From Kaistella treverensis (lineage in GTDB: Bacteria; Bacteroidota; Bacteroidia; Flavobacteriales; Weeksellaceae): a stretch of DNA of 64,000 nt. Position 1 is the stretch's first letter; the number at the start of each line of letters is the position of its first letter. Below are positions 42,602 through 51,633 of this stretch, one piece after another. The stretch is taken from contig NZ_FORQ01000001.1 in assembly GCF_900114045.1 (NCBI RefSeq), positions 434,001 to 498,000 of the forward strand, read 5' to 3'. The notes under the pieces are model-generated. The model saw only the letters and a list, made by a program, of their open reading frames with translations, was not told where the DNA came from and made no database searches. The position numbers and the translations under genes were made by a program.

Positions 42602-43786
42602 ATGCAGAAAATCTTAATTGTTGAAGATGAAAAAGCTATTTCCGGCGTGCTGCAAAGCATACTTTCCGAAGAATTGCCCGATTACGAGTTCGTGATTGCT
42701 GATGACGGTTTAGAAGGTTTAAAACAAATTGAAAAAGAGGATTTCGCGCTGGTGGTTTCCGATATAAAAATGCCTAAAGTTTCCGGAACCGAGCTACTTA
42801 AACAAAGTCTTCAGCTAAAACCCGACACCACTTTTGTGATGATTTCCGGGCACGCTGATATTGATACTGCTGTGGATTGTTTGAAAGACGGCGCTTACGA
42901 TTTTATTTCGAAACCTATCGATATCAACCGTTTGATAACGAGCGTTCGCAATGCATTAGATAAAAGAAATTTACAGAAAACCAATCAGCATTTAAAAACC
43001 GAAAATTCAACTCTGAAAAAGAAGGTAAATAAAAAATACCAGATGATTGGTGAATCGCCTGCTTTGAAGAAAATTCAGAGCATGATTGAAAAAGTAGCTG
43101 CTTCGGACGCGCGCGTTTTGATCACCGGGCCGAACGGCGCCGGGAAAGAATTGGTAGCTCACGCAATTCACGCACAAAGCGACCGCAGCAAAGGTCCGAT
43201 GATTGAAGTAAACTGTGCTGCAATTCCATCAGAACTTATTGAATCAGAATTATTTGGGCACGTTAAAGGAAGCTTTACTGGAGCTATAAAAGACAAGCAG
43301 GGAAAATTTGAATTAGCAAATAACGGAACGATTTTCCTTGATGAAATTGGTGATATGTCGCTGATTGCACAAGCGAAAGTTTTGCGTGCGTTGCAGGAAA
43401 GTAAAGTTTCACCTGTCGGAAGTGACAAAGAAATTAAGGTTGATGTTCGCGTTTTAGCGGCAACCAACAAGAATATGCAAAAGGAAATCTCTGAAGGAAA
43501 ATTCCGGGAAGATCTTTACCACAGGCTTTCGGTGATCGAAATTTATGTTCCGTCGCTTGACGAAAGAAAAGATGATATTCCGCTTTTGGTGAAACATTTT
43601 GCTAAAATTATTTCCGATGAACACGGCACTGCGCTAAAAACTTTCGATGACAATGCCATCGACGCATTAAAAAACTTCAACTGGACCGGAAATATCCGTG
43701 AACTCCGAAACGTGATCGAGCGTTTAATTATCTTAGGTTCAAGTCCTGTAACAGCAAGCGATGTAGAAAGTTTCGTCAGAAAATAA
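42602..43786 (+). CDS. Sigma54-type response regulator lacking a DNA-binding domain
   Basis: 394 residues. Receiver domain 1-120 with acidic residues in VEDE, phospho-Asp54 (VVSDIKMPKVSG) and Lys in ISKPID. AAA+ domain about 145-385: Walker A is TGPNGAGKE (about 175-183), the sigma54-contact loop is GSFTGA (223-228) instead of GAFTGA, Walker B is GTIFLDEIGD, and FREDLYHRL carries arginine fingers. The protein ends 7 residues after the AAA+ lid (VESFVRK), so the Fis-type helix-turn-helix of NtrC is absent. It may act from solution with RpoN, or interact with another DNA-binding protein. No kinase is adjacent. Confidence 0.88.
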   Translation: MQKILIVEDEKAISGVLQSILSEELPDYEFVIADDGLEGLKQIEKEDFALVVSDIKMPKVSGTELLKQSLQLKPDTTFVMISGHADIDTAVDCLKDGAYDFISKPIDINRLITSVRNALDKRNLQKTNQHLKTENSTLKKKVNKKYQMIGESPALKKIQSMIEKVAASDARVLITGPNGAGKELVAHAIHAQSDRSKGPMIEVNCAAIPSELIESELFGHVKGSFTGAIKDKQGKFELANNGTIFLDEIGDMSLIAQAKVLRALQESKVSPVGSDKEIKVDVRVLAATNKNMQKEISEGKFREDLYHRLSVIEIYVPSLDERKDDIPLLVKHFAKIISDEHGTALKTFDDNAIDALKNFNWTGNIRELRNVIERLIILGSSPVTASDVESFVRK

Positions 43787-43823
43787 TTTCCCGCTTTTCA
43801 GCCTTTTTCTTAATTAAACTAAG

Positions 43824-43850
43824 TCCGGTATTTTACAATACCGGATTTTT
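43824..43850 (+). terminator. Terminator after the sigma54-type regulator
   Basis: Perfect 9-bp stem TCCGGTATT / AATACCGGA, loop TTAC, then T residues. Confidence 0.88.
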
Positions 43851-44027
43851 TATTTTGAAAAAATTAGCCGTTGACGCAGGTAATTTTTTAGTTTTAAATT
43901 TTGCGTTAATCGCTCATCAACAATATTTTGGCATACAAGATGCTTCTAAAAAACAGGTTCACGGATTTCCTTCCGCGCACTTTTCATTAAAAATTTTAAA
44001 AACACATTAACATTATAAAATATTATT

Positions 44028-44561
44028 ATGGCAACGAAAACGACATCCAAAGGAAAAATTGCACCGAAAGCAGACGCGGCTGAAAAATTGAGAGATTTTA
44101 TGGTTGACGGAATGAAAGATATGTACTGGGCTGAAAAAGCGCTTGTTAAAAACCTGCCTAAAATGGCCAAAAATTCCACATCGCCACTTTTAAAAGCCGC
44201 TGTAAATGAACATTTAAGCGAAACTGAAATGCAGGTGAAAAGATTGGAAGGCGCTTTCAAAGCTTTAAAACTAAAACCAGAAGCTGTAAAATGCGACGCC
44301 ATGGACGGTTTACTGAAAGAAGCAAAAGGCATCATGGAAGAAACCGAGCCTGGCGCTGTACGCGATGCTGCAATCATTGCCGCAGCGCAAAAAGTAGAAC
44401 ATTACGAGATTGCTTCTTACGGAACGCTAGCAACTTACGCGAAACTTTTGGGTGAAAAAGAGGTTTTAAAATTGCTTTTAGAAACCTTGAACGAAGAAAA
44501 AACCTGCGATAAAGATTTAACGAAGCTGGCGAAAACCGAAATTAATCTGAAAGCAAAATAA
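44028..44561 (+). CDS. DUF892 (YciE-like) ferritin-like protein
   Basis: 177-residue four-helix protein of the YciE/DUF892 family. FMVDGMKDMYWAEKALVKNLPKMAKN, HLSETEMQVKRLEGAF and AAQKVEHYEIASYGTL carry the glutamates and histidines that would form a ferritin-like metal site. Family members are stress induced (osmotic, stationary phase). The N-terminal 15 residues are Lys- and Thr-rich and disordered. First gene of a same-strand run with a PfpI protease-like protein, an unknown protein and DUF72; a hairpin separates it from the second, so it may be only partly cotranscribed. Confidence 0.88.
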   Translation: MATKTTSKGKIAPKADAAEKLRDFMVDGMKDMYWAEKALVKNLPKMAKNSTSPLLKAAVNEHLSETEMQVKRLEGAFKALKLKPEAVKCDAMDGLLKEAKGIMEETEPGAVRDAAIIAAAQKVEHYEIASYGTLATYAKLLGEKEVLKLLLETLNEEKTCDKDLTKLAKTEINLKAK

Positions 44562-44567
44562 AAAAAC

Positions 44568-44590
44568 AAGCGGCTTTTGCCGCTTTTATT
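44568..44590 (+). terminator. Terminator after the DUF892 gene
   Basis: 7-bp stem AAGCGGC / GCCGCTT, TTTT loop, then TTATTTT, 6 bases after the stop. Confidence 0.75.
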
Positions 44591-44655
44591 TTCTGCTATT
44601 ACGGCCTTTTTTACAAAACACAAATTCAAAATATCATTTTTAAATTAAAATCAAA

Positions 44656-45192
44656 ATGTCAAATTTATCAAATAAAAAAGTCGCGGTTCTTGCGGCAGAC
44701 GGCTACGAACAATCTGAACTGGAAAGCCCTGTAAAAGCTTTGAAAGACGCCGGTGCGACCGTAGAAATTATATCCTTAAAGCCAGGAAAAATTAAATCCA
44801 TGAAAGATCACGAATGGAGTGATTCTGTTTCTGTGGATAAAACCGTTGATGAAGCAAACGCAAGTTCATTCGACGCTTTGCTCTTGCCGGGCGGCGTTAT
44901 CAATCCGGATACTGTGCGCGGAAATGAAAAAGCAGTGCAATTTGTTAAAGATTTCTTCGCTGCAGAAAAACCTGTTGCAGCAATTTGCCACGGCCCGCAG
45001 ACCTTAATTAATGCTGAAGTTGTAAACGGTAAAAAAATGACTTCTTACCATTCAGTTTCTGCCGATTTGAAAAACGCTGGCGCAAATTGGGTTGATGAAG
45101 AAGTGGTAACTGACGGTAATTTAACCACAAGCCGTTCACCCGAAGATTTACCGGCTTTTAACAAAAGAATTGTTGAAGAATTTTCTAAATAA
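44656..45192 (+). CDS. DJ-1/PfpI family protein
   Basis: 178-residue class I glutamine amidotransferase-like protein of the PfpI/YhbO group. LPGGVINPDTVRG and AAICHGPQTLI with nucleophile Cys111 and His112, plus an acidic residue in GYEQSELESP, form the expected active site. Homologues act in stress protection; glyoxalase III or deglycase activity has been claimed and contested, and protease activity is known for PfpI. 21 bases separate it from the next gene. Confidence 0.9.
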   Translation: MSNLSNKKVAVLAADGYEQSELESPVKALKDAGATVEIISLKPGKIKSMKDHEWSDSVSVDKTVDEANASSFDALLLPGGVINPDTVRGNEKAVQFVKDFFAAEKPVAAICHGPQTLINAEVVNGKKMTSYHSVSADLKNAGANWVDEEVVTDGNLTTSRSPEDLPAFNKRIVEEFSK

Positions 45193-45213
45193 TAATTTTT
45201 AAATTTTAAAGCG

Positions 45214-45816
45214 ATGGACCCAAAAATCCCTCCCCAGTATAAAGGTGCACAAACCGACGCTTATTCTGAAATTATTTTTGATGATGATGCGGCAGCAATG
45301 CAGCATTTTCAAACCGTACGCAAACGCTTCCTCGATGTAAATTCGTGGGAGTTTTTTGCAGGCGAAGAAAAAGCAGAGTTTTCACTGCGCGATGAAAATG
45401 GCGAGTTAACTTTGGAAGAACCGAAGGTGAATCATTTTATTAAAATTAAAGTTCCGCTTCTGCATAATTCTGATGATGGTTACGATTGGGTGCAGATTGA
45501 GGAAGTTCAGGAAGAAATAACGCCGGAAAAAGAATCGGTTTTTATTAAAGTCCGCCCAAGTCAAAATCCGACAAAACCGGAAAATGACACCAAACATTTT
45601 CTGGATTCCGACGCAACTTCAAACTTCATCATCAAACGCGAGGGAACAAAAATTTGTGCCGAAGTTCATGCCAGAAATGAAACGCCGAACACCGATGACC
45701 ACACGCTTCTGGAAAAAATCCGGGATAAAATTGTTGCCCTTGGCGGAATGCTGCTGGGAAGTAAAATTCAGTGGGAAGGTTTTACCAGCGGCTTGATTAA
45801 GTATGAAGAAGAGTGA
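45214..45816 (+). CDS. Conserved unknown protein in the stress cluster
   Basis: 200 residues, no signal peptide or membrane segment, acidic. I do not recognise a domain. Visible blocks: YSEIIFDDDAAAMQHFQTV, VNSWEFFAGEEKAEFSLRD, HFIKIKVPLLHNSDDGYDWVQIEEV, FIKVRPSQNPTKPENDTKHF, and TSNFIIKREGTKICAEVHAR, then LGGMLLGSKIQWEGFTSGLI. The pattern of alternating beta strands suggests a compact cytoplasmic beta-rich fold. It lies 21 bases after the PfpI gene and overlaps the DUF72 gene by 14 bases, so translation of the two is coupled and a joint role is likely. Confidence 0.75.
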   Translation: MDPKIPPQYKGAQTDAYSEIIFDDDAAAMQHFQTVRKRFLDVNSWEFFAGEEKAEFSLRDENGELTLEEPKVNHFIKIKVPLLHNSDDGYDWVQIEEVQEEITPEKESVFIKVRPSQNPTKPENDTKHFLDSDATSNFIIKREGTKICAEVHARNETPNTDDHTLLEKIRDKIVALGGMLLGSKIQWEGFTSGLIKYEEE

Positions 45817-46531
45817 TGTTCTCATCGGCTGCTCTTCCTTTTCCGTGGGTTACTGGAAAGGCATTTTTTACCCGGAAGATTTAGCGTCCCGGGATTACCT
45901 TGCGTTTTATTCTACCACGTTTAAAACGGTGGAAATCAATTCCACATTTTACCATAAACCTACGGCAAAAACTTTGGAAAGGTGGCGAGAAATCACCACC
46001 GATGATTTTAAAATCTTTATTAAAATGCCCAAAGCGATTACGCACGTCGGCAAACTTGAAAATACTTTGTCGCAAACGGTGGAATTTTGTGATCAAATTG
46101 CTGCCGGGCTTCAGCATAAGTTAGCGGGATTTCTTTTTCAGCTTCCGCCGTCATTTAAAAATACGCCGGAAAATCTTGAAAAAGTGCTGAAAACTGTCGA
46201 TAAAAAATATTTAAATGTGGTGGAATTTCGTCATGAATCCTGGTGGACTAATGAAATTCAGGAAATTTTGCACAAAAACAGCCTAATTTTTTGTGGCGTC
46301 TCAATTCCGAAAAACATTCCTGATGATTTCATCATTAATGACGAGCATTTTGCGTATTACCGATTTCATGGTGTTCCGGAAATTTTTAAATCGAGCTATT
46401 CCGATGAAGAACTTGAAAAATTGGCAAACGAGGTAAAAAAATCTAGCGGAACTTCCTACCTTTTTTTCAATAATACTTTCGGTGTCGCTGCAATTCATAA
46501 CGCGCTGAATTTGAAAAAGATGCTCGAATAG
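45803..46531 (+). CDS. DUF72 (YecE-like) protein
   Basis: 242-residue TIM-barrel-like protein of the DUF72 family. LIGCSSFSVGYWKGIFYPEDL, YLAFYSTTFKTVEINSTFYH, FKIFIKMPKAITH, FQLPPSFKNTPENL and VEFRHESWW, YYRFHG are family blocks. Biochemical function unknown. It overlaps the preceding unknown gene by 14 bases. A terminator from the dispersed palindrome family follows. Confidence 0.87.
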   Translation: MKKSDVLIGCSSFSVGYWKGIFYPEDLASRDYLAFYSTTFKTVEINSTFYHKPTAKTLERWREITTDDFKIFIKMPKAITHVGKLENTLSQTVEFCDQIAAGLQHKLAGFLFQLPPSFKNTPENLEKVLKTVDKKYLNVVEFRHESWWTNEIQEILHKNSLIFCGVSIPKNIPDDFIINDEHFAYYRFHGVPEIFKSSYSDEELEKLANEVKKSSGTSYLFFNNTFGVAAIHNALNLKKMLE

Positions 46532-46561
46532 CAGCAATTTTCACACTTTAGCAAAATCGAA

Positions 46562-46588
46562 AAAAATGCCCGAACAGCGGCATTTTTT
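46562..46588 (+). terminator. Terminator after DUF72 (palindrome family member)
   Basis: AAAAATGCC, 8-base loop CGAACAGC, GGCATTTTT. It is also one of the dispersed GCCG/CGGC palindromes discussed in the findings. Confidence 0.75.
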
Positions 46589-46662
46589 TATTTTAATTTA
46601 ATTTCCAGATTTCACCACTGAAAAGAAAACATTTAAATAGTTAAAAAGCAGAAAGATTGCAG

Positions 46663-46670
46663 TATTTTTG
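46663..46670 (+). promoter_or_regulatory. MATE gene promoter -7 box
   Basis: TATTTTTG, 18 bases before the ATG at 46689. It overlaps a possible TTG start at 46668 and excludes it. Confidence 0.55.
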
Positions 46671-46688
46671 CCGAAATTTTTCCGCGTA

Positions 46689-48053
46689 ATGGCATTTCTC
46701 AATTCCCAACATACCAAATCTTTACTTACGCTTGCGTTGCCAGTAATGCTCACGCAGGTCGGTCAGGTTTCCGTGAATTTATTCGACAATATTATTGTGG
46801 GAAAATTGCTTGGTGCACAGGCACTTGCATCAGTTTCACTAGGAAATGCGGTTTTCTTTTCGATATTTGTTTTCGCGCTCGGTTTTTCACTGGCAATTCC
46901 GCCGTTGGTTTCGGAAGCGCATTCTGTGAACGACCACGAAACGATCAATTCGGTTTTTCGCCATGGTTTTGTCATTAATTTAGGAATTGGTTTGCTGCTG
47001 TCCATCGTGCTTTTGCTCGCCTTACCACTACTCTATCACATGAATCAGCCGCCGGAAATTATTCCGGATACCATCAGCTTTTTAGCGATTATGACGATCA
47101 GTATTTTGCCGTTTATGGTGTTTCAGACTTTACGTGAAGTTTCCGAAGGTTTGTCTTTTACCATTGGAGTCACAAAAGCAACTATTTTTGCGAATATCAT
47201 TAACATCGCGCTGAATTACGTTTTTATTAAAGGAATGTTCGGTTTTCCGCCAATGGGCGTAAAAGGTTCCGCGCTGGCGAGCTTAATCGCAAGAGTTTTC
47301 ATGATGGTTTTCCTGTATTACGTTTTGCTGAAGGAAGAAACAACTCGACGTTATATCAAAGCTTTTTACCTGCGAATTGAAGGATTTTCAAAAGACATGT
47401 TCCGCAAGATGGTGAAAATTGGTTTTCCCACGGCTTTGCAGATGTTTTTCGAAGTTACAGCGTTTGCCGGCGCGGCATTTATCTGCGGACTAATTTCAGC
47501 AAAAGATATTGCGTCGCACCAGATTGCTTTATCGATGGCGTCTTTTACTTTCAATTTGTGTATTGGTTTTAGCGTTGCGTCAACGGTGATGATTGGGCGA
47601 AAATCAGGTGAGCGCGATTTTATCGGTTTAAAAAGCGTCGGCATTAATAATTTGAAAATCGTATTTCTTTTTATGGTTTTGTGCGGTCTGTTTTTTATTT
47701 TCGGCAGAAATATTTTACCTACATTTTTCACCAAAGCTGATGATGTTGAAGTAATTCTGCTTGCTTCAAAACTGCTTATAATTGCGGCTTTATTCCAGCT
47801 TTCTGATGGTGTTCAGATTGTCGCGCTTGGTTGTCTGCGCGGCATGCAGGATGTAAAAATACCGTCGATTATTACTTTTATCGCGTATTGGATTATCACT
47901 ATTCCGCTCGGATATTTTCTGTGTGTGACTTTAAAAATGGGCGCCTGGGGAATGTGGATCGCGCTCGGATTGGGACTGACGATTTCTGCGGTTCTTTTGG
48001 TCAAAAGATTTCTGACGCTCTCGCAGAAAAAAATCGAGGCGCATCAACTTTAA
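46689..48053 (+). CDS. MATE family efflux transporter
   Basis: 454-residue inner-membrane multidrug exporter with 12 predicted helices, driven by Na+ or H+. It opens MAFLNSQHTKSLLTLALPVMLTQVGQVSVNLFDN; the usual MATE blocks are visible (LVSEAHSV, NIALNYVFIKGMFGFPPMGVKGSALASLIAR, and the symmetrical second half with KIGFPTALQMFFEV and LGCLRGMQDVKIPSIITF). NorM-like subgroup. A 7-residue longer frame is rejected because of the promoter box. It is monocistronic and is followed by the tandem repeat array; the RND efflux operon converges from the other side. Confidence 0.92.
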   Translation: MAFLNSQHTKSLLTLALPVMLTQVGQVSVNLFDNIIVGKLLGAQALASVSLGNAVFFSIFVFALGFSLAIPPLVSEAHSVNDHETINSVFRHGFVINLGIGLLLSIVLLLALPLLYHMNQPPEIIPDTISFLAIMTISILPFMVFQTLREVSEGLSFTIGVTKATIFANIINIALNYVFIKGMFGFPPMGVKGSALASLIARVFMMVFLYYVLLKEETTRRYIKAFYLRIEGFSKDMFRKMVKIGFPTALQMFFEVTAFAGAAFICGLISAKDIASHQIALSMASFTFNLCIGFSVASTVMIGRKSGERDFIGLKSVGINNLKIVFLFMVLCGLFFIFGRNILPTFFTKADDVEVILLASKLLIIAALFQLSDGVQIVALGCLRGMQDVKIPSIITFIAYWIITIPLGYFLCVTLKMGAWGMWIALGLGLTISAVLLVKRFLTLSQKKIEAHQL

Positions 48054-48400
48054 AAAATCAGGCGTTAAAACGTCAAATTTTTCTTTTTTAGAAAAGCTTT
48101 TAATTCGATCTGAATTTCATTAATCCGAAAAAATATCGAGCTGAAACGGCAAATTTTTTCGTTTTAGAAAAGCTTTTAAGTTCGTTCTGGATTTCATTAA
48201 ACCAAAAAAAATTACGCGATAAAACGGCCATTTTTTATAATTTTATACAAGCCTTTGAAATCCGTTCTGAAATTCATTAAACTTAAAAAATATGCCGCTA
48301 AAACGGTAAAAAATTTCATTTTTAGAAGGACTGGAATTTAAAGCTGCCTTTCATTAAATCCAAAAAATACCTGGTTAAAATGGCAATAAATTTCATTTTT
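48052..48400. repeat. Degenerate 76-81 bp tandem array
   Basis: Four full units (48052-48127, 48128-48203, 48204-48284, 48285-48361; 76, 76, 81 and 77 bases) and a partial fifth to about 48400. Each begins with an A-tract, has a centre like TAAAACGGCAAATTTTT, then TTTAGAAAAGCTTTTAA-like sequence, and ends TTTCATTAAACC. Units 1 and 2 are most alike. There is no open frame. The first bases overlap the MATE stop codon. Confidence 0.8.
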
Positions 48401-48461
48401 TAAATAATAAAAAAAAGACGCTTCAGATAATCCGAAGCGTCTTTAAATTTAATGTTATTCG
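48054..48461. other. 408-base gap between MATE and RND genes
   Basis: Convergent gap. It is filled by the tandem array and, near its right end, by the RND operon terminator. No coding potential or promoter seen. Confidence 0.6.
48412..48444 (-). terminator. RND operon terminator
   Basis: 11-bp stem AAAGACGCTTC / GAAGCGTCTTT with a 9-base loop; the minus strand shows a T-run after the stem, 18 bases beyond the permease stop. Confidence 0.88.
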
Positions 48462-51400
48462 TTAGAATTCGATTTCGTTTTCCGGGTGAATATGTTTGTA
48501 ATCTTCCACCATCAGATTTTCGTAATTTGCTTTTTCTTTGCTTGCAAATCGATCTTCCAGTTTCACCACAATGTAGTAAACCACCGGAACGATAATTAAT
48601 GTTAAGAAAAGCGATGATAACAGTCCGCCGATAATTACGATTGCCAAACCATTGTTCATTCCGGCTGCCGCGCCCGACGCCATTGCGATCGGAAGCATAC
48701 CGAAAACCATCGCGATGGTCGTCATCAAAATCGGACGAAGTCGCGCGTGATTTGCCTGGATTAAAGCATTATTAATGGTTTCACCTTTGGCCATTCGGTG
48801 ATTCGTAAAATCAACTAGTAAAATCGCATTTTTCGCCACCAAACCAATCAGCATAATTACACCCAAAATGGTGAAAATATTCAAACTCTGGTTTGTTAAA
48901 GCTAGTGCCCAAAGCGCACCGATAAACGATAACGGAATTGAAAACAAAACGATGAACGGTTTCACAAAATCATTGTAAAGCACCACCATAATCATGTAAA
49001 CCAAGAGAATTGCGGCTAATAAACCAACTCCCAAAGTTCCGAAACCTTCACTTTGGTTTTCCATATTTCCGCCCCAAATCCAAGTGACGCCCGCAGGTTT
49101 TTTTACGTTTGCCATTTTAGCTTCCCACTCTGCCGCCAAAGTTCCTGTGGTTTTACCCACAACCTGCGAATTGATGGTTACCGAAGGCGATCTGTCGTAT
49201 CTTTCAAGCAATGCAGGACCCGAAGAATTGGTGATTTCCGCGAACTGAGAAAGCTGAATTCTTTCGCCGGCATTGTTGACGAAATTGATGTTTTTTACAT
49301 CATCAATGCTTTTACGGTACGCTTCATCTAAAATAATATTGATATCGTATTCGCTGTTTCCGGTTCGGAATTTATTGTTGTCGTTTCCGCTGAAAGCAGT
49401 TCGTAAAGTCTGACCCACCGTAGCGACATTTAAACCTAAAAGTGCCATTTTATCGCGGTCAACACTCACCATAATTTCGGGATTTCCTTCTTTTACAGAA
49501 AGATCAACACCTGACGAACCATCGATGGATTTCAGCTGTGCTTCCGCCTGTTTCGCGTAAGCCATTACCTCGTCAAGATTTGGTCCTACAACAGTCATTT
49601 GCAATGGTGCCTGTTCCGCGCCCATAAATCCGATTGGAATTGTGGTGATTTTCGCACCAACTAATTCTTTTTCCAGATCACGTTTGATTCTTGCCGCGTA
49701 CACTTTTGAACTGGCATTTCTTTCGGACTGATCAATGAGTTTCAAACTGATTTCCGACTGATAATTCGTCGCCTGCGCGCCGCCCATTCCGGTGCTGGAC
49801 TGTCCGACGGTGGTAATCATGCTTGTAATCGCAGGATCTTTCCGAAGAAAAGCTTCGGCTTTCTGAGTCATAAAGTTGGTTTCTTCAATTGAAACATCTT
49901 TGGGCATTTCTATCTGAACCAAAAATTCACCTTTGTCTGTTCCCGGGAAAAAGTCGGAACCGATGTAGCCAAATGCCATCAATAAAATACTGGAAGCAAA
50001 AAGCACAATAACAATTAAAAATGTTTTGATTTTATGTCCTAAACTCCAGGTTAAAATTCCGGTAATAAAATCGGTAAATTTTGCCAATCCGGCCTCGAAT
50101 TTATAGATGATTTTACCGAAAAGAGAATCTTTGCTGATCAAATCTAATTTTCCGTATCGGGAATAAAGCCACGGAACCACGGTAAATGAAACCAACAGCG
50201 AAAGCATGGTCGCGATAATTACCGTGACACAAAACTGGCGGATAATGTCTGAAACCAAACCGTTACTGATGGCAATCGGTAAAAATACCACCACGATAAC
50301 CAAAGTAATTGCAGTTACGGTAAAGCCGATTTCTGAAGCACCGTCGTACGCCGCGCGAACTTTGTTTTTACCCATTTCCATGTGTCTGTGAATATTTTCG
50401 ATGACGACAATCGCGTCATCGACCAAAATACCAACAACCAGTGAAAGTCCCAGTAAACTCATTAAATTCAGGGAATAACCCAGAAGATTTAAGCCGATGA
50501 AAGTTGCAATCAACGAGGTTGGAATGGCGACCATTACGATCAATGCATTCCGGAAGCTGTGAAGGAAAAAGAGCATTACAAATGCAACCAAACCTACAGC
50601 GATAAATAAATCTTTAATTACCGCGTTTGCCGCTTCCAATGTAAATAGTGAGGTGTCATTCGCGATATTCACCTCTAAATTCTGCGCTTTATACTGAACT
50701 TCCATTTCTTCCACTTTCTTGCGCACGCGCTCACTAACGTCCACTGCGTTGGCGTCGGTTTGTTTCTGAACCTGCAGTAGAATTGTGGTTTGCTGATCAA
50801 TACGTGCTATTTTGTCGGTTTCCTTCTGCGTGTCCTGAACTTCAGCAATATCAGAAAGCTTAACAGTTTGTCCGTTAACTGAAGAAATAATTAAATTTCT
50901 AAGTTCGTCCACGGTTTTAATTTTACCTGAAAGACGAATTAAAGTGCTGTTCGCACGCGTCTTTAAACTTCCCGTCGGGAAATCCAGGTTGGAAGTTGAA
51001 ATAACCTGCTGAACTTGTGGAATAGTTAAACCGTAACCTTCCAGTTTATATTGGTCCAGATTTACTCGGATTTCTCTTTCCTGGCCGCCTACAATATTTA
51101 CTTTTGCCACACCCTGGATCCGTGAAAATTCCGGTTGAATTTTCTGATCGATCAGGTCGTATAATTCACTTTGGGTAAGATTCGCAGTGATTCCCATGCT
51201 CACAATCGGCATGTCTGAGAGTGAGAATTGCGAGAGCGACGGTTCCTCAATATCATCGGGAAGATCGGAACGTATTGCGTTGATTTTCCGCTGCGCTTCA
51301 TTCAAAGCAAAATCTACGTCGGCTTCATTATTAAACTGAATGATTACCACAGACAAACTTTCGTAAGATTTCGACTGAATTTTTTTAATTCCTTCCAACG

Positions 51401-51617
51401 ACGAAATTGCGTCTTCTATTTTTCTTGAAACGGTGCTTTCCACCTCGGAAGGTGATGCGCCGGGATAAATTGTGGAAACGGTAACTACCTTAACCTCAAA
51501 CTTCGGAATCAACTCATAATTCAGTTGGCTGTAACTGAAAAGTCCTCCGATGATGAGTAAGGCAAGCATTACGATCACCAAACTGGGTCTTTTAATCGAT
51601 ACTTCTACTAATTTCAT
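48462..51617 (-). CDS. RND efflux permease (AcrB/HAE1-like)
   Basis: 1051-residue inner-membrane proton-driven exporter. Starts MKLVEVSIKRPSLVIVMLALLIIGG; the TM4 acidic pair for proton relay is in VVGILVDDAIVVIENIHRHME. Two large periplasmic loops and 12 helices fit the family; the C-terminal half has LLVDFTNHRMAKGETINNAL and RPILMTTIAMVFGMLPIAM. HAE1 type (drugs and amphiphiles) rather than metal type. Last gene of the tetR-tolC-adaptor-permease operon, 16 bases after the adaptor gene. Substrates cannot be deduced. Confidence 0.94.
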   Translation of the reverse strand: MKLVEVSIKRPSLVIVMLALLIIGGLFSYSQLNYELIPKFEVKVVTVSTIYPGASPSEVESTVSRKIEDAISSLEGIKKIQSKSYESLSVVIIQFNNEADVDFALNEAQRKINAIRSDLPDDIEEPSLSQFSLSDMPIVSMGITANLTQSELYDLIDQKIQPEFSRIQGVAKVNIVGGQEREIRVNLDQYKLEGYGLTIPQVQQVISTSNLDFPTGSLKTRANSTLIRLSGKIKTVDELRNLIISSVNGQTVKLSDIAEVQDTQKETDKIARIDQQTTILLQVQKQTDANAVDVSERVRKKVEEMEVQYKAQNLEVNIANDTSLFTLEAANAVIKDLFIAVGLVAFVMLFFLHSFRNALIVMVAIPTSLIATFIGLNLLGYSLNLMSLLGLSLVVGILVDDAIVVIENIHRHMEMGKNKVRAAYDGASEIGFTVTAITLVIVVVFLPIAISNGLVSDIIRQFCVTVIIATMLSLLVSFTVVPWLYSRYGKLDLISKDSLFGKIIYKFEAGLAKFTDFITGILTWSLGHKIKTFLIVIVLFASSILLMAFGYIGSDFFPGTDKGEFLVQIEMPKDVSIEETNFMTQKAEAFLRKDPAITSMITTVGQSSTGMGGAQATNYQSEISLKLIDQSERNASSKVYAARIKRDLEKELVGAKITTIPIGFMGAEQAPLQMTVVGPNLDEVMAYAKQAEAQLKSIDGSSGVDLSVKEGNPEIMVSVDRDKMALLGLNVATVGQTLRTAFSGNDNNKFRTGNSEYDINIILDEAYRKSIDDVKNINFVNNAGERIQLSQFAEITNSSGPALLERYDRSPSVTINSQVVGKTTGTLAAEWEAKMANVKKPAGVTWIWGGNMENQSEGFGTLGVGLLAAILLVYMIMVVLYNDFVKPFIVLFSIPLSFIGALWALALTNQSLNIFTILGVIMLIGLVAKNAILLVDFTNHRMAKGETINNALIQANHARLRPILMTTIAMVFGMLPIAMASGAAAGMNNGLAIVIIGGLLSSLFLTLIIVPVVYYIVVKLEDRFASKEKANYENLMVEDYKHIHPENEIEF

Positions 51618-51633
51618 ATTCTTCTTTAATCGA

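Noticed and set aside
41018-43786. A two-component system formed by the two nearby response regulators
   Set aside because: They are on opposite strands with yggS between them and no histidine kinase gene is present.
48052-48400. CRISPR array
   Set aside because: Units are long, degenerate and contiguous, with no constant repeat separated by unique spacers, and no cas gene is present.
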